Origin: Desulfobulbaceae bacterium UBA5611
GTDB taxonomy: Bacteria; Desulfobacterota; Desulfobulbia; Desulfobulbales; Desulfocapsaceae
DNA length: 19,160 nucleotides
Assembly: GCA_002424635.1 (NCBI GenBank)
Contig: DIKT01000065.1
Location: forward strand, 1 to 19,160
Direction: 5' to 3'
Shown: positions 7,562 through 14,653 of the stretch, piece after piece
How positions within the stretch are numbered: position 1 is the first letter of the stretch
How the letters are laid out: each line of letters begins with the position of its first letter
The notes under the pieces: model-generated
Databases searched by the model: none
The model's input: only the letters and a program-made list of their open reading frames with translations
Told to the model about the DNA's origin: nothing
Translations under genes and position numbers: made by a program

Positions 7562-7936
7562 TTAAAGAAGCCGGGCCGTGTGAATGCCAAGCCAGGTAAA
7601 GACCAGACAGATAAAAACACTGGCCAATACATTAACGGCGGCCACAAAAAAGCTGCCATCTTCCAGCAGCCGGAAGGTCTCATAACTGAAGGTGGAAAAG
7701 GTAGTAAAACCACCAAGAAAACCAATCGCCAGTCCCGTCCGCAGACTGACGGACAACAAGGTGCTCCGCAGACCGAATTCCATGACCAGACCGATCAGAA
7801 AAGCGCCCATAATATTGACGATCAGAGTACCATAAGGGAAATTCGAGCCCAGCAGGTCATAAATCCAGCCGGAGATACAATAACGGGCCAAACAGCCAAG
7901 TGCTCCGAAAGTCATAATAAAGACAATTACCTGCAT
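7562..7936 (-). CDS. crcB: Fluoride ion channel/exporter CrcB (Fluc)
   Basis: A 124-residue, four-helix inner-membrane protein of the CrcB/Fluc family, which forms antiparallel dimeric fluoride channels protecting the cell from F-. Seen: N-terminal GALGCLARYCISG (Arg in the first helix), FPYGTLIVNIMGAFLIG with the conserved Asn, and the signature GFLGGFTTFSTFSYE (about residues 74-88) with the Phe/Thr/Ser fluoride-path residues. Length is typical. AGGA lies 7 nt before the ATG. It follows the TauE/SafE gene by 43 bp and precedes the DUF190 gene by 26 bp. The 43-bp upstream gap has no fluoride riboswitch (crcB motif), so fluoride-specific control at this point is not evident. Confidence 0.95.
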   Translation of the reverse strand: MQVIVFIMTFGALGCLARYCISGWIYDLLGSNFPYGTLIVNIMGAFLIGLVMEFGLRSTLLSVSLRTGLAIGFLGGFTTFSTFSYETFRLLEDGSFFVAAVNVLASVFICLVFTWLGIHTARLL

Positions 7937-7979
7937 AAAAATATCCTATTCAATACTCTTTTATCGGTACCATCTAATT

Positions 7980-8936
7980 TTACCACAGAAAGGAGCCGAC
8001 ATAAGTACCTCCGGTGAAGAGCAGGCATGCCACCAGAATCCATTTAATAACGGTAGCCGGCATAAACTTCTGCAGCCGCGCCCCGCAATACATGCCAGCA
8101 AAACCACCGATGCCGAAGAGGACACCTAACAGCCAATCGGGAGCAATGACCATGGTGGGATAATAAGGGGCCAGGACCTGATAAAAGATCACCCCGGCGA
8201 CTGAGGTAACAAAAGTCCCCATCAACGCTGCTCCGGCCACGGTATAGACGGGCAAGCGGAAAAAGCTGACAAAAAACGGGGCAATGATGGCGCCGCCGCC
8301 AATACCATAGACTCCGCCCACCATTCCCACAATCAGGCTGAGGGCCATAACGGAAAAGGCATTGACGGTATAAGTCTCGCCATAAAAATCATAGACAATA
8401 CGACCGATTGTCCATTGCTGCACAGTAACGCGGGAGAATTGCTCATCAAGGGCTGCAGGTTTTGTTGTTCCCGCCTGGTCTTGTTTTTTAAATTGTTGTT
8501 GCTGAAAGCGCTTCTCGGTTGAAATACCCGCTGTTTTTTTGGTGCGGAGAAGATCCTTAAGTAAGCGTCCGCCGATGTAGAGCAGCACCAGACCGACAAA
8601 GAATTTAAAGTCTTTAGGATCGGGTAGGTATTTGATACGGACGATGGCCCCGACCAGTACTCCCGGCAAGGTGCCGATAATAACGATCCAGGTCAAGGGC
8701 CAGACCATTCTGCCTTCCTTGATATAACGGTAGACACCGCTCGGGATGGCGACGATATTAAATAACTGGTTAGTCGAGCTGACGGCCGGGCTGGTAAAAC
8801 CCAGAATGCTGACCTGAAAAGGCAGCAGTAAAAAGGCCCCGGAGACCCCGCCCATGGAGGTGAACAAGGAGATGGTAAACGCAACCAGCGGTGGCACCAG
8901 TGGATTGACTTCGATACCGGCAACGGGGAAATACAT
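7980..8936 (-). CDS. Full-length TauE/SafE family anion permease
   Basis: A 318-residue inner-membrane permease with both TauE/SafE repeats in one chain. The first has SMGGVSGAFLLLPF (residues 27-40) and the second GMVGGVYGIGGGAIIAPF (204-221), followed by GAALMGTFVTSVAGVIFYQ. About four helices lie on each side of an unusually long, charged and Gln-rich central segment (about 130-190). The family exports sulfite, sulfoacetate and related organosulfur anions, or imports sulfur compounds; the substrate here is not determined. GAGG lies 9 nt before the ATG. The gene follows a CopZ-like [2Fe-2S] gene by 70 bp and precedes crcB by 43 bp on the same strand. It is distinct from the split permease at 5311-6964, so the window carries two different forms of the family. 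Confidence 0.92.
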   Translation of the reverse strand: MYFPVAGIEVNPLVPPLVAFTISLFTSMGGVSGAFLLLPFQVSILGFTSPAVSSTNQLFNIVAIPSGVYRYIKEGRMVWPLTWIVIIGTLPGVLVGAIVRIKYLPDPKDFKFFVGLVLLYIGGRLLKDLLRTKKTAGISTEKRFQQQQFKKQDQAGTTKPAALDEQFSRVTVQQWTIGRIVYDFYGETYTVNAFSVMALSLIVGMVGGVYGIGGGAIIAPFFVSFFRLPVYTVAGAALMGTFVTSVAGVIFYQVLAPYYPTMVIAPDWLLGVLFGIGGFAGMYCGARLQKFMPATVIKWILVACLLFTGGTYVGSFLW

Positions 8937-9006
8937 TTAATGATACCTCTTACTAAGCAATGGTTTTTAAAATAGCGGCCACCACCTGGTGAACCTGAGC
9001 CAGGCA

Positions 9007-9162
9007 TCACTGGCCGGTGGGGTTGGTCTCGGCACACCGGCAATGACCGTCTTTTTTGGCGGCCACAATGTGCGCCATAATCGTCGAATGACCATGACGC
9101 AGAACGTCCTGAACCAGATCCTCTTCAGTGTAACCAAAACAATAACAGATCAGCCGAGACAT
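9007..9162 (-). CDS. Small CopZ/BFD-like [2Fe-2S] protein (51 aa)
   Basis: A 51-residue ORF read directly from the minus strand. It begins MSRLICYCFGYTEED and ends GHCRCAETNPTGQ. The CYC (Cys6, Cys8) and CRC (Cys41, Cys43) pairs, with the CFGYTEEDL and GHSTIM segments between, match the [2Fe-2S] module of archaeal CopZ-type copper chaperones and of bacterioferritin-associated ferredoxins. GGAGG sits just upstream of the ATG at 9162, an excellent ribosome site. It lies 18 bp after gspB and 70 bp before the TauE/SafE gene on the same strand. It lacks the heavy-metal-binding domain of full CopZ, so it may be a stand-alone redox or cluster-carrying partner. The role with the permease is not known. 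It is short enough to be missed by length-filtered gene calling. Confidence 0.85.
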   Translation of the reverse strand: MSRLICYCFGYTEEDLVQDVLRHGHSTIMAHIVAAKKDGHCRCAETNPTGQ

Positions 9163-9180
9163 GAGTTCCTCCAAGATTTC

Positions 9181-9906
9181 TCAAAAAATATTCATCCGAA
9201 AACGGATATCTTGATAGCGGAAGACCACGCCCTCCCAGAGAATTTGATCGAGATATAGCTGATTTTCAACTAGATCCCCCTCATGACAAATCCTGTTGTT
9301 GATAATAATCATCCGGCTGGCCGCTTCGGCGGCATAGACATGGCCGGCCAATTTTAATTTAGGTAAAACTTGCTGGATACTGGCTGGTAAATCCTGAATA
9401 AATGGTAACTTTTCAGCTGCCTCGGCGGCAACTTTCTCCACCAGTCCCAGCGGGGGGGGAGTCGCTCCTACCTGTAATTTCCGGGGCAGGTCCGCGGTCT
9501 TGATCACAGTTTCTTCAATAATTACAGGTGATGGTATTTTCTCAGGTATTGCAGCAGTAACTGTCCCATTGATCTGCGGCGTTACCGGTTGCAATGGTGC
9601 CGCTTCTTCCTTAATCACCGGTTCCGGCCCAATCAACGCGACAGGCTGCTCTTTTAATTGACCGACACTTTCTTCCAAGGCAGAAATTTTTTCAAGCAAA
9701 GCCACACTATTGCTCTGCATGCCCGAGTAAACAATAACAGCCGATAACAGCAAGACAACAGAGACCACCAGCCATATCCAGAAAGAGGATTTATGCTCCT
9801 TGGTCCCACCGCCGGAATATAGCGCATGCTCACTTTGCAGATCCGGTATTTCTCCCTGTTTGCGTTCCCGGTCAGATTTCTTCAGCGCCTCCAGTATATA
9901 AGACAT
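9181..9906 (-). CDS. gspB: Type II secretion assembly protein GspB
   Basis: A 241-residue bitopic inner-membrane protein. Residues 1-23 (MSYILEALKKSDRERKQGEI...) are the cytoplasmic signature of GspB, residues about 41-61 are the single membrane helix (WIWLVVSVVLLLSAVIVY), then a coiled segment and a Pro-rich periplasmic linker (about 90-165). The C-terminal T2SSB domain reads KLKLAGHVYAAEAASRMIII and EGVVFRYQDIRFRM. GspA-GspB pairs help the secretin cross or attach to peptidoglycan. The frame is open to a TTG at 9915, but ATG at 9906 gives the family N-terminus. Its own ribosome site is weak; a 17-codon ORF with a good one ends 2 nt upstream, suggesting coupling. A run of eight G on the plus strand (9452-9459) encodes three prolines. 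Confidence 0.9.
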   Translation of the reverse strand: MSYILEALKKSDRERKQGEIPDLQSEHALYSGGGTKEHKSSFWIWLVVSVVLLLSAVIVYSGMQSNSVALLEKISALEESVGQLKEQPVALIGPEPVIKEEAAPLQPVTPQINGTVTAAIPEKIPSPVIIEETVIKTADLPRKLQVGATPPPLGLVEKVAAEAAEKLPFIQDLPASIQQVLPKLKLAGHVYAAEAASRMIIINNRICHEGDLVENQLYLDQILWEGVVFRYQDIRFRMNIF

Positions 9907-9908
9907 AA

Positions 9909-9962
9909 TCAGCAACCAGTATATTGAGGGTTATCGTTCTTGCGTTTGTGCTGCAGGGCCAT
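9909..9962 (-). CDS. Candidate 17-codon coupling ORF before gspB
   Basis: AGGAG followed by ATG at 9962 (8-nt spacing) opens a 17-codon frame that reads MALQHKRKNDNPQYTGC and stops with TGA at 9911-9909, two nucleotides before the gspB ATG. The gspB start itself has no clear Shine-Dalgarno. This arrangement fits translational coupling, in which ribosomes ending on the mini-ORF reinitiate at gspB. The peptide resembles nothing I know. A remnant of an extended gspA/gspB junction is the alternative. Confidence 0.4.
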   Translation of the reverse strand: MALQHKRKNDNPQYTGC

Positions 9963-9967
9963 GATGA

Positions 9968-11020
9968 TTACTCCTGTTTACCGACTGCTGACATAGACCT
10001 GTCTTGAGGAGGCAACTCCTCTTGGAGAGCAGGCAGATGGATCAATTCCTCGATCTCTATCTGCTTCTTCCCATCGTGGTGGGTAACAAATTCCCATTGA
10101 CCATAATACAATGACACGGCCAGGGTAGTTAACACAAATAGCAGCCCGGCCAGAACCATCCCACTGACAAACCTCCCTTGAAGCAGAGCTCGGCCATAGA
10201 CATATTTGTCAGGACGGCCCAATACCTCCACGGCGGCCTGATTGATAATCCTGAGATCCACCTGATTGCCGGCTTCTACATAAGCACCGAGCAAGGCACG
10301 ATCGCAGAGAACATTGATCAGCCTGGGAACCCCCCGGGACAGTTCCGCCACCCGCTTGATTGCGGTCTCGGAGAACAGTTTCTGCCGCCCGCCTGCGACC
10401 GCCAGGCGATGCTCGATATAGACCCCCACATCCTTACGAGCCAAAGGTGCCAGATGATAGCGGGAAGTTATCCTCTGGCTGATCTGCGAGACCTCTTCAT
10501 TAGCCAGCAACTGCCTTAATTCCGGCTGGCCCAGCAGAATAATCTTTAATAATTTTTGTTTGGCGGTCTCCAGATTGGTCAGCAGCCGCAGCTGCTCCAA
10601 GGTATCCAGGCTTAAGTTCTGCGCCTCGTCAATCAGAAGAGCGGTGATGCGGCCGCGGGCATGGGCGGCCAGTAAGTAACGATTAAGGTGATCAATATAG
10701 ATTTTAACGCTGGTTTTCCGGGCCTTGACAACAATTTCCAGCTCATCGCAGATCGAGGCCAGCAGCTCCAGGGCGCTTAATTTTGGATTGAGAATCAAGG
10801 CCAGATCAGTATTCTCCGGCAGCTGCTCTACCAGACAGCGGCAGACTGTTGTCTTACCGGCTCCGACGTCACCGGTCAGCAGAATAAAACAGCCATCACT
10901 GCTGATGCCATAGAGTAAATGGGCCAGCGCCTCCTGATGCAATACGCTCATATAGAGATAGCGGGGATCAGGGGCAATGGAAAAGGGCTTTTCTTTGAGT
11001 CCGAAATAATTTGTATACAT
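9968..11020 (-). CDS. gspA: GspA/ExeA-type AAA ATPase of type II secretion
   Basis: A 350-residue ATPase. Residues 1-20 (MYTNYFGLKEKPFSIAPDPR) are the classic ExeA start. The Walker A motif is GDVGAGKTT (50-58), Walker B is ALLIDEAQNL with Asp131/Glu132, and sensor/arginine elements follow in LLGQPELRQLL and ISQRITSRYHL. A single membrane helix (about 285-306) is followed by a short periplasmic tail of about 45 residues. Aeromonas ExeA is longer and carries a peptidoglycan-binding domain after the helix. That domain is absent here, so wall binding would need GspB or another partner. The reading frame extends to a GTG at 11071, but those codons have no ribosome site and ATG at 11020 matches the family. 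The gene is followed by gspB. Orphan ExeA-like ATPases also occur outside secretion systems, but adjacent gspB supports this call. Confidence 0.88.
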   Translation of the reverse strand: MYTNYFGLKEKPFSIAPDPRYLYMSVLHQEALAHLLYGISSDGCFILLTGDVGAGKTTVCRCLVEQLPENTDLALILNPKLSALELLASICDELEIVVKARKTSVKIYIDHLNRYLLAAHARGRITALLIDEAQNLSLDTLEQLRLLTNLETAKQKLLKIILLGQPELRQLLANEEVSQISQRITSRYHLAPLARKDVGVYIEHRLAVAGGRQKLFSETAIKRVAELSRGVPRLINVLCDRALLGAYVEAGNQVDLRIINQAAVEVLGRPDKYVYGRALLQGRFVSGMVLAGLLFVLTTLAVSLYYGQWEFVTHHDGKKQIEIEELIHLPALQEELPPQDRSMSAVGKQE

Positions 11021-11147
11021 AACAACAGACAATAAAGACGTAAATAAACAGCTGATCAGTATCGATACCACAGGATTGCTAAATTTTTTTTCTGATATAC
11101 ACTATAGAATATATTGATCTCAACTTCCCATTTTTTCTTGTTTCTCG

Positions 11148-11175
11148 TTGAAATTCTCCAAAATACTGCTACGAT
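11148..11175 (+). promoter_or_regulatory. Possible promoter of gspF
   Basis: TTGAAA (11148-11153) lies 16 bp before TACGAT (11170-11175), with an overlapping GATAAT at 11173-11178. Both sit in the AT-rich 203-bp gap between the divergent gspA and gspF genes, about 50 bp before gspF. It is plausible but a weak match, and no equally good site was found for gspA. Confidence 0.3.
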
Positions 11176-11223
11176 AATAAAAAAGATTCAGAACCCTCAG
11201 CCTTTTGCTTGCCATATCTTGCC

Positions 11224-12450
11224 ATGCCCATCTACGACTACAAAGCTTTTGATCAGAAAGGTAAATCCAAAAAAGGTATCATCGAGGCCGAGAGCGAGGC
11301 CAGCGCCCGCAACAAATTACGGGCAAGCGGCAAATATCCGGTGAAGGTCAAAGAAAATCTCTCGCACTCCGGAAAAGCAGGTAGAACGACGACAGCCAGG
11401 CCTTTTGCCTTTGAGCGGGTTAAATCGGAGGAGATTCATATCTTCACCCGCCAGCTGGCCACCCTCACCGGCGCCGGTATTCCTCTGGTCAGTGCCCTGA
11501 GCTCTCTTCTGTCGCAGACCGTCAATCCCGCCCTCAAAAAAGTGCTGGCCCAGATCAAGGATAGCGTCAATGAGGGCAACAGCCTGACCAACTCACTGGC
11601 CAGACATCCAAAACTCTTCTCCAATATCTATATCAATATGGTCCGGGCCGGTGAGGCCTCAGGCTCGCTCGATATCGTCCTGGAAAAGCTGGCCGACTTT
11701 GGCGAAAAGCAGAGAACACTGCAGGGGCGCCTGAAGGCCGCCCTGGTTTACCCTGTTTTTATGGCTGTTATCGGCAGCGGTATACTTTTCGTGCTGATCA
11801 CCTACATCGTGCCCAACATTACCAAGGTCTTTACCGACATGGAACGGACCCTGCCCCTGCCGACCCGGCTGCTTATTCAATTAAGTGATTTTCTACGCGG
11901 CTACTGGTGGCTGGTTTTACTGCTGCTGGTGGCGGTCGTTTTCTCTTTCCGTCTCTTCATCCAAAAGACCAGAGGCCGCCGGATATGGGATCTGGTCAAA
12001 CTCAAAATGCCCGTCATCGGCGTGGTCACCCAGAAGATCATTCTGGCCCGCTTTGGTTCCACTTTGGCCAGCCTGCTCAGCAGCAGTGTGCCGCTGGTTA
12101 CCTCTATGCAGATCGTGCAATCCATTGTCAACAACACCCTGGTGGCCGAGGTGATTGAAGAGGCCATCGAACAGATCCGCAAAGGCAAAAGCATGGCCAC
12201 GGCCCTTGGTTCGTCGCCCTGGTTTCCCCCCATTTTTGTGCAGATGATCAGCGTTGGTGAACAGAGCGGTAACCTGGAACCGATGCTGAACAAGATTTCT
12301 GAGGCCTATGAACGAGAAGTGGATATGGCGATCATGGGCATGACCTCTCTTATTGAACCCATCATGATCGCGGCCATGGGCGCGGCGGTAGGTTTTGTCG
12401 TCCTGTCCATTCTGCTGCCGATTTTTGAGATGAATCAGATGGTCGGTTAA
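11224..12450 (+). CDS. gspF: Type II secretion inner-membrane platform protein GspF
   Basis: A 408-residue polytopic protein, the usual length. It begins MPIYDYKAFDQKGKSKKG, the characteristic GspF N-terminus. Two T2SSF repeats follow: about 72-195 (FTRQLATLTGAGIPLVSAL, then MVRAGEASGSLDIVL) and about 275-400 (FGSTLASLLSSSVPLVTSM, then MISVGEQSGNLEPML). Membrane helices lie near 173-197, 226-246 and 378-401. GspF couples the cytoplasmic ATPase GspE to pseudopilus assembly. The frame is open to a TTG at 11209, but ATG at 11224 gives the family start; neither has a strong ribosome site. It stands alone on the plus strand, divergent from gspA-gspB, so the other secretion genes must be elsewhere. 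A type IV pilus PilC homologue is the alternative; the neighbouring gspAB favours GspF. Confidence 0.9.
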   Translation: MPIYDYKAFDQKGKSKKGIIEAESEASARNKLRASGKYPVKVKENLSHSGKAGRTTTARPFAFERVKSEEIHIFTRQLATLTGAGIPLVSALSSLLSQTVNPALKKVLAQIKDSVNEGNSLTNSLARHPKLFSNIYINMVRAGEASGSLDIVLEKLADFGEKQRTLQGRLKAALVYPVFMAVIGSGILFVLITYIVPNITKVFTDMERTLPLPTRLLIQLSDFLRGYWWLVLLLLVAVVFSFRLFIQKTRGRRIWDLVKLKMPVIGVVTQKIILARFGSTLASLLSSSVPLVTSMQIVQSIVNNTLVAEVIEEAIEQIRKGKSMATALGSSPWFPPIFVQMISVGEQSGNLEPMLNKISEAYEREVDMAIMGMTSLIEPIMIAAMGAAVGFVVLSILLPIFEMNQMVG

Positions 12451-12459
12451 TCTGACCCG

Positions 12460-12479
12460 CTAGGAGTCTGTCGGATAAT
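12460..12479 (+). repeat. Left terminal inverted repeat of the MITE-like element
   Basis: CTAGGAGTCTGTCGGATAAT. It matches the reverse complement of the right repeat except at two adjacent positions (TC here, CT there). It begins 9 bp after the gspF stop codon. Confidence 0.85.
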
Positions 12480-12587
12480 AGGTATTTTTTCTCAGATCAA
12501 GGCATTTTCAGGAAATCAAGCACAGCCATATGGTTGATATTGCGAGCATTGATTTTCTGGAATAACGCAGATATGGGGAAAAAGGGC

Positions 12588-12607
12588 ATTATCCGACAAG
12601 CTCCTAG
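12588..12607 (-). repeat. Right terminal inverted repeat of the MITE-like element
   Basis: The plus-strand sequence is ATTATCCGACAAGCTCCTAG. Its terminal CTAG supplies the TAG stop codon (minus strand, 12606-12604) of the methyltransferase gene. Confidence 0.85.
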
Positions 12608-13152
12608 AAAAGCCAGGGAATAAATAACCTGGTCCGTTGCATGTAATCCGCATAGGCCGTCCCAAAAAAGCGGATATTCTCCCGCTCTTCCACCTTGGCC
12701 GCAATAATGAGCAAGACGCTCACCACCACAATCAAGCCGATAGTTAAGGGCGTGATTTGTTTCAGAAACGCGCCCCAGGCCAGAAACAGCAGCGAGCTGT
12801 ACATCGGATGACGGATGAAGCGATACAAGCCTGTATCCACAACATGGACTGTATTTTCAAAAGAATGGTTGGCCGGCATCATCTCCCGTTCAGCATGACC
12901 GCCCCGCTTCTTCAGCATCAACAGCGCCTGGCTGATAAAAAGAACCGAGATGAGCAACAATAACCAGGCGACCAGATGCAGGGGTGCAAACGGCTCGCTG
13001 AACCAGTACGGTTGATTTAAGAGCAGTAGCAGCAGAATCCCTTCAAACACAAAAAAGCGGTAGAACCCATGGGTGTCCGGATGGCCTAAGGCCCGCCAGG
13101 AAATGCGCAAAAAAAAGGCAGTACCGAGCATAAACAGCATAATCTTAATCAT
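12604..13152 (-). CDS. ICMT/PEMT-type integral membrane methyltransferase
   Basis: A 182-residue membrane protein of the isoprenylcysteine/phospholipid methyltransferase group, which uses S-adenosylmethionine at the membrane face. Seen: hydrophobic helices near 34-47, 58-80, 118-130 and 135-152, then the family core VDTGLYRFIRHPMYSS (105-120) and VEERENIRFFGTAYADYMQR (154-173) with the conserved Arg-His-Pro and Glu-Glu. ATG at 13152 is chosen because GAGG lies 8 nt upstream; a GTG two codons earlier is too close to that site. It lies 10 bp after the CrtI-like gene and ends the right-hand operon. Its stop codon falls inside the end of the MITE-like element, so the last residues may have been set by that insertion. 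In this operon, methylation of a lipid head group or of a quinone/isoprenoid-like product is possible, but the substrate is unknown. Confidence 0.85.
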   Translation of the reverse strand: MIKIMLFMLGTAFFLRISWRALGHPDTHGFYRFFVFEGILLLLLLNQPYWFSEPFAPLHLVAWLLLLISVLFISQALLMLKKRGGHAEREMMPANHSFENTVHVVDTGLYRFIRHPMYSSLLFLAWGAFLKQITPLTIGLIVVVSVLLIIAAKVEERENIRFFGTAYADYMQRTRLFIPWLF

Positions 13153-13162
13153 CGCCACTTCC

Positions 13163-14650
13163 TCATAAACGGACCGCTTGCCTGAATTCCTCGGCCCCGA
13201 GCAGCAGCTTCACCGTACTGAAAGAGCCCATGATAGTGCCGATAATACCCGGCGCCATTACATTCTGGCCGGCCAGATACAAGCCCTGCACTGCCGTCCG
13301 GTTCAGCAAGGCGGTGGACAGGGTCTGGTTGGCAGAACGCAGCACGCCATAGGCACTGCCACCGGGACTATTGACCCAGTCCCGCATGGTCAGCGGGGTA
13401 AAGGTATCAAGAATTTTCAGGCCCTGAAAAGAACCGAACAGCTCTTCGGCCTCGGCAATCAGCTGCCGGGCCTGTTGTTCTTTGGCGTCCAGGTAATCGG
13501 GGCCGCGCCGCCCGCTTGTGGTCTCCTGCCAGGGTGCCCACAACTCATCCTTACCGGACGTCAGGATCGATAGCAAGCTGCGGCCCGCCTTTTCGCTGGT
13601 ACGGATCTGGTAATACTTAAGATCCTGGACATTGCCCTTGTGATCCCGGTTAATTTTAAAGATATTATATGGAATCTCCGGATGGCTGGCACTATCAAGA
13701 CTGACATGGAGTGAAAAAATACCATGGGTATCTTGCAGACCACTGATTCGTTGCCGATAGGATGGCTTCACCGCCCCATCCGGCAGCATCTGCAGCACCA
13801 GTTTCGGATGGACCGCACCAATTACTGTCGAGGCATGGAAGCACTCACCGGATGCCAGCTGCACCCCGGTGACCTGTCGCGCCGTTACGAGTATGTTACT
13901 GATGTTGGCCCCGGTGATAATACGGCCGCCTAAATCAAGCAGACGCTGAGTCAAGGCCTCCGCCATGGCGCTACCACTACCCTGCAGGCGGTAGGAGGAA
14001 GAGGCATAGGAGGCCAGGGCCATACTGTGATAGTAGGCCGGACAGTCATTTACAGGTACACCGATCCAGCAGGAGGGGATCGCCAGCACACTGCGCAGGC
14101 CAGGCGAACAGTGGAGTTCGTCTAAAATCTCGCCCAAGGGTTGGGACTGATCAAGCAGGGCAAAATCGCTCCCGGTGGCATATAGGATATCGAGGGCATG
14201 CAGTTGTTCGGCGGCCTGGCGGATCGGAGTGATTATTTTTGTGATCTTTGCCTGTTCATCAGGAAAGGTCTGCCGGAGATTTTCTTCCAGGCCGGCCAGT
14301 CCCGGCGGCAGATCAAAAACAGCCGGTTGCTCATCGCCGCCGGCAAAAAGATAGCGGTCGACAATGCCGTTTGCCCCCATTCGGGCCACGGGAATGGCCG
14401 CCGTCACCCCTAAATAATCAAAAAACTTGTGCAGGACCTGGCCCGGGTCAAGCGAACCCAAATAATGTACTCCAACCGGACAGTCGATGCCGTCGCGCTG
14501 GTAACTGCGCATCAAGCCGCCCGCTTGGGAATTTTTTTCGAGCACGGTGACCTTAAAACCCAGTTTGGCCAGAATAATGGCAGTACTGAGGCCACCGACC
14601 CCGGAACCGATAATCAGCACTTCCTTGGGAAAAGCAGAGTACGATGCCAT
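13163..14650 (-). CDS. CrtI-like (phytoene desaturase/retinol saturase family) FAD oxidoreductase
   Basis: A 495-residue flavoprotein. The N-terminus holds the dinucleotide-binding fold VLIIGSGVGGLSTAIILAKL (residues 11-30; GSGVGG 15-20) and its partner VTVLEKNSQAGG (34-45). The C-terminus has the second FAD motif, LYLAGQNVMAPGIIGTIMGS (about 461-480). These are the hallmarks of the CrtI/retinol saturase/CrtISO group, which desaturate, saturate or isomerise polyene chains at the membrane. No phytoene synthase or other carotenoid gene is in the window. With a ketosynthase and acyltransferase in the same operon, the substrate is more likely a fatty-acyl or polyene chain than a carotenoid. The gene starts 3 bp after the SPASM radical SAM stop and ends 10 bp before the methyltransferase start. 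Confidence 0.88.
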   Translation of the reverse strand: MASYSAFPKEVLIIGSGVGGLSTAIILAKLGFKVTVLEKNSQAGGLMRSYQRDGIDCPVGVHYLGSLDPGQVLHKFFDYLGVTAAIPVARMGANGIVDRYLFAGGDEQPAVFDLPPGLAGLEENLRQTFPDEQAKITKIITPIRQAAEQLHALDILYATGSDFALLDQSQPLGEILDELHCSPGLRSVLAIPSCWIGVPVNDCPAYYHSMALASYASSSYRLQGSGSAMAEALTQRLLDLGGRIITGANISNILVTARQVTGVQLASGECFHASTVIGAVHPKLVLQMLPDGAVKPSYRQRISGLQDTHGIFSLHVSLDSASHPEIPYNIFKINRDHKGNVQDLKYYQIRTSEKAGRSLLSILTSGKDELWAPWQETTSGRRGPDYLDAKEQQARQLIAEAEELFGSFQGLKILDTFTPLTMRDWVNSPGGSAYGVLRSANQTLSTALLNRTAVQGLYLAGQNVMAPGIIGTIMGSFSTVKLLLGAEEFRQAVRL

Positions 14651-14653
14651 TAA

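Larger units (their letters stand above)
12460..12607. mobile_element. MITE-like palindromic element, 148 bp
   Basis: A non-coding element bounded by 20-bp terminal inverted repeats that match at 18 of 20 positions. The interior is itself an imperfect palindrome: the left ATTTTCAGGAAATCAA is mirrored by the right TTGATTTTCTGGAAT, around a CCATATGG near the centre, so the whole unit can fold into one long hairpin. CTAG stands at both outer ends and, being self-complementary, could be either the repeat tip or a 4-bp target duplication. It has no ORF and would depend on a transposase elsewhere. It fills the gap between convergent gspF and the methyltransferase gene and may also terminate both transcripts. 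The parent insertion sequence is not recognised. Confidence 0.8.

Noticed and set aside
7937..7979. Fluoride riboswitch before crcB
   Set aside because: The gap is only 43 bp and shows none of the conserved crcB-motif segments.
8989..9258. 89-codon plus-strand ORF between the TauE/SafE and gspB genes
   Set aside because: It is antisense to the small [2Fe-2S] gene, which has a strong ribosome site and conserved cysteines.
13163..14650. Carotenoid biosynthesis locus
   Set aside because: The CrtI-like protein is the only carotenoid-type gene. No phytoene synthase, cyclase or prenyl transferase is present, and the operon partners are acyl-chain enzymes.
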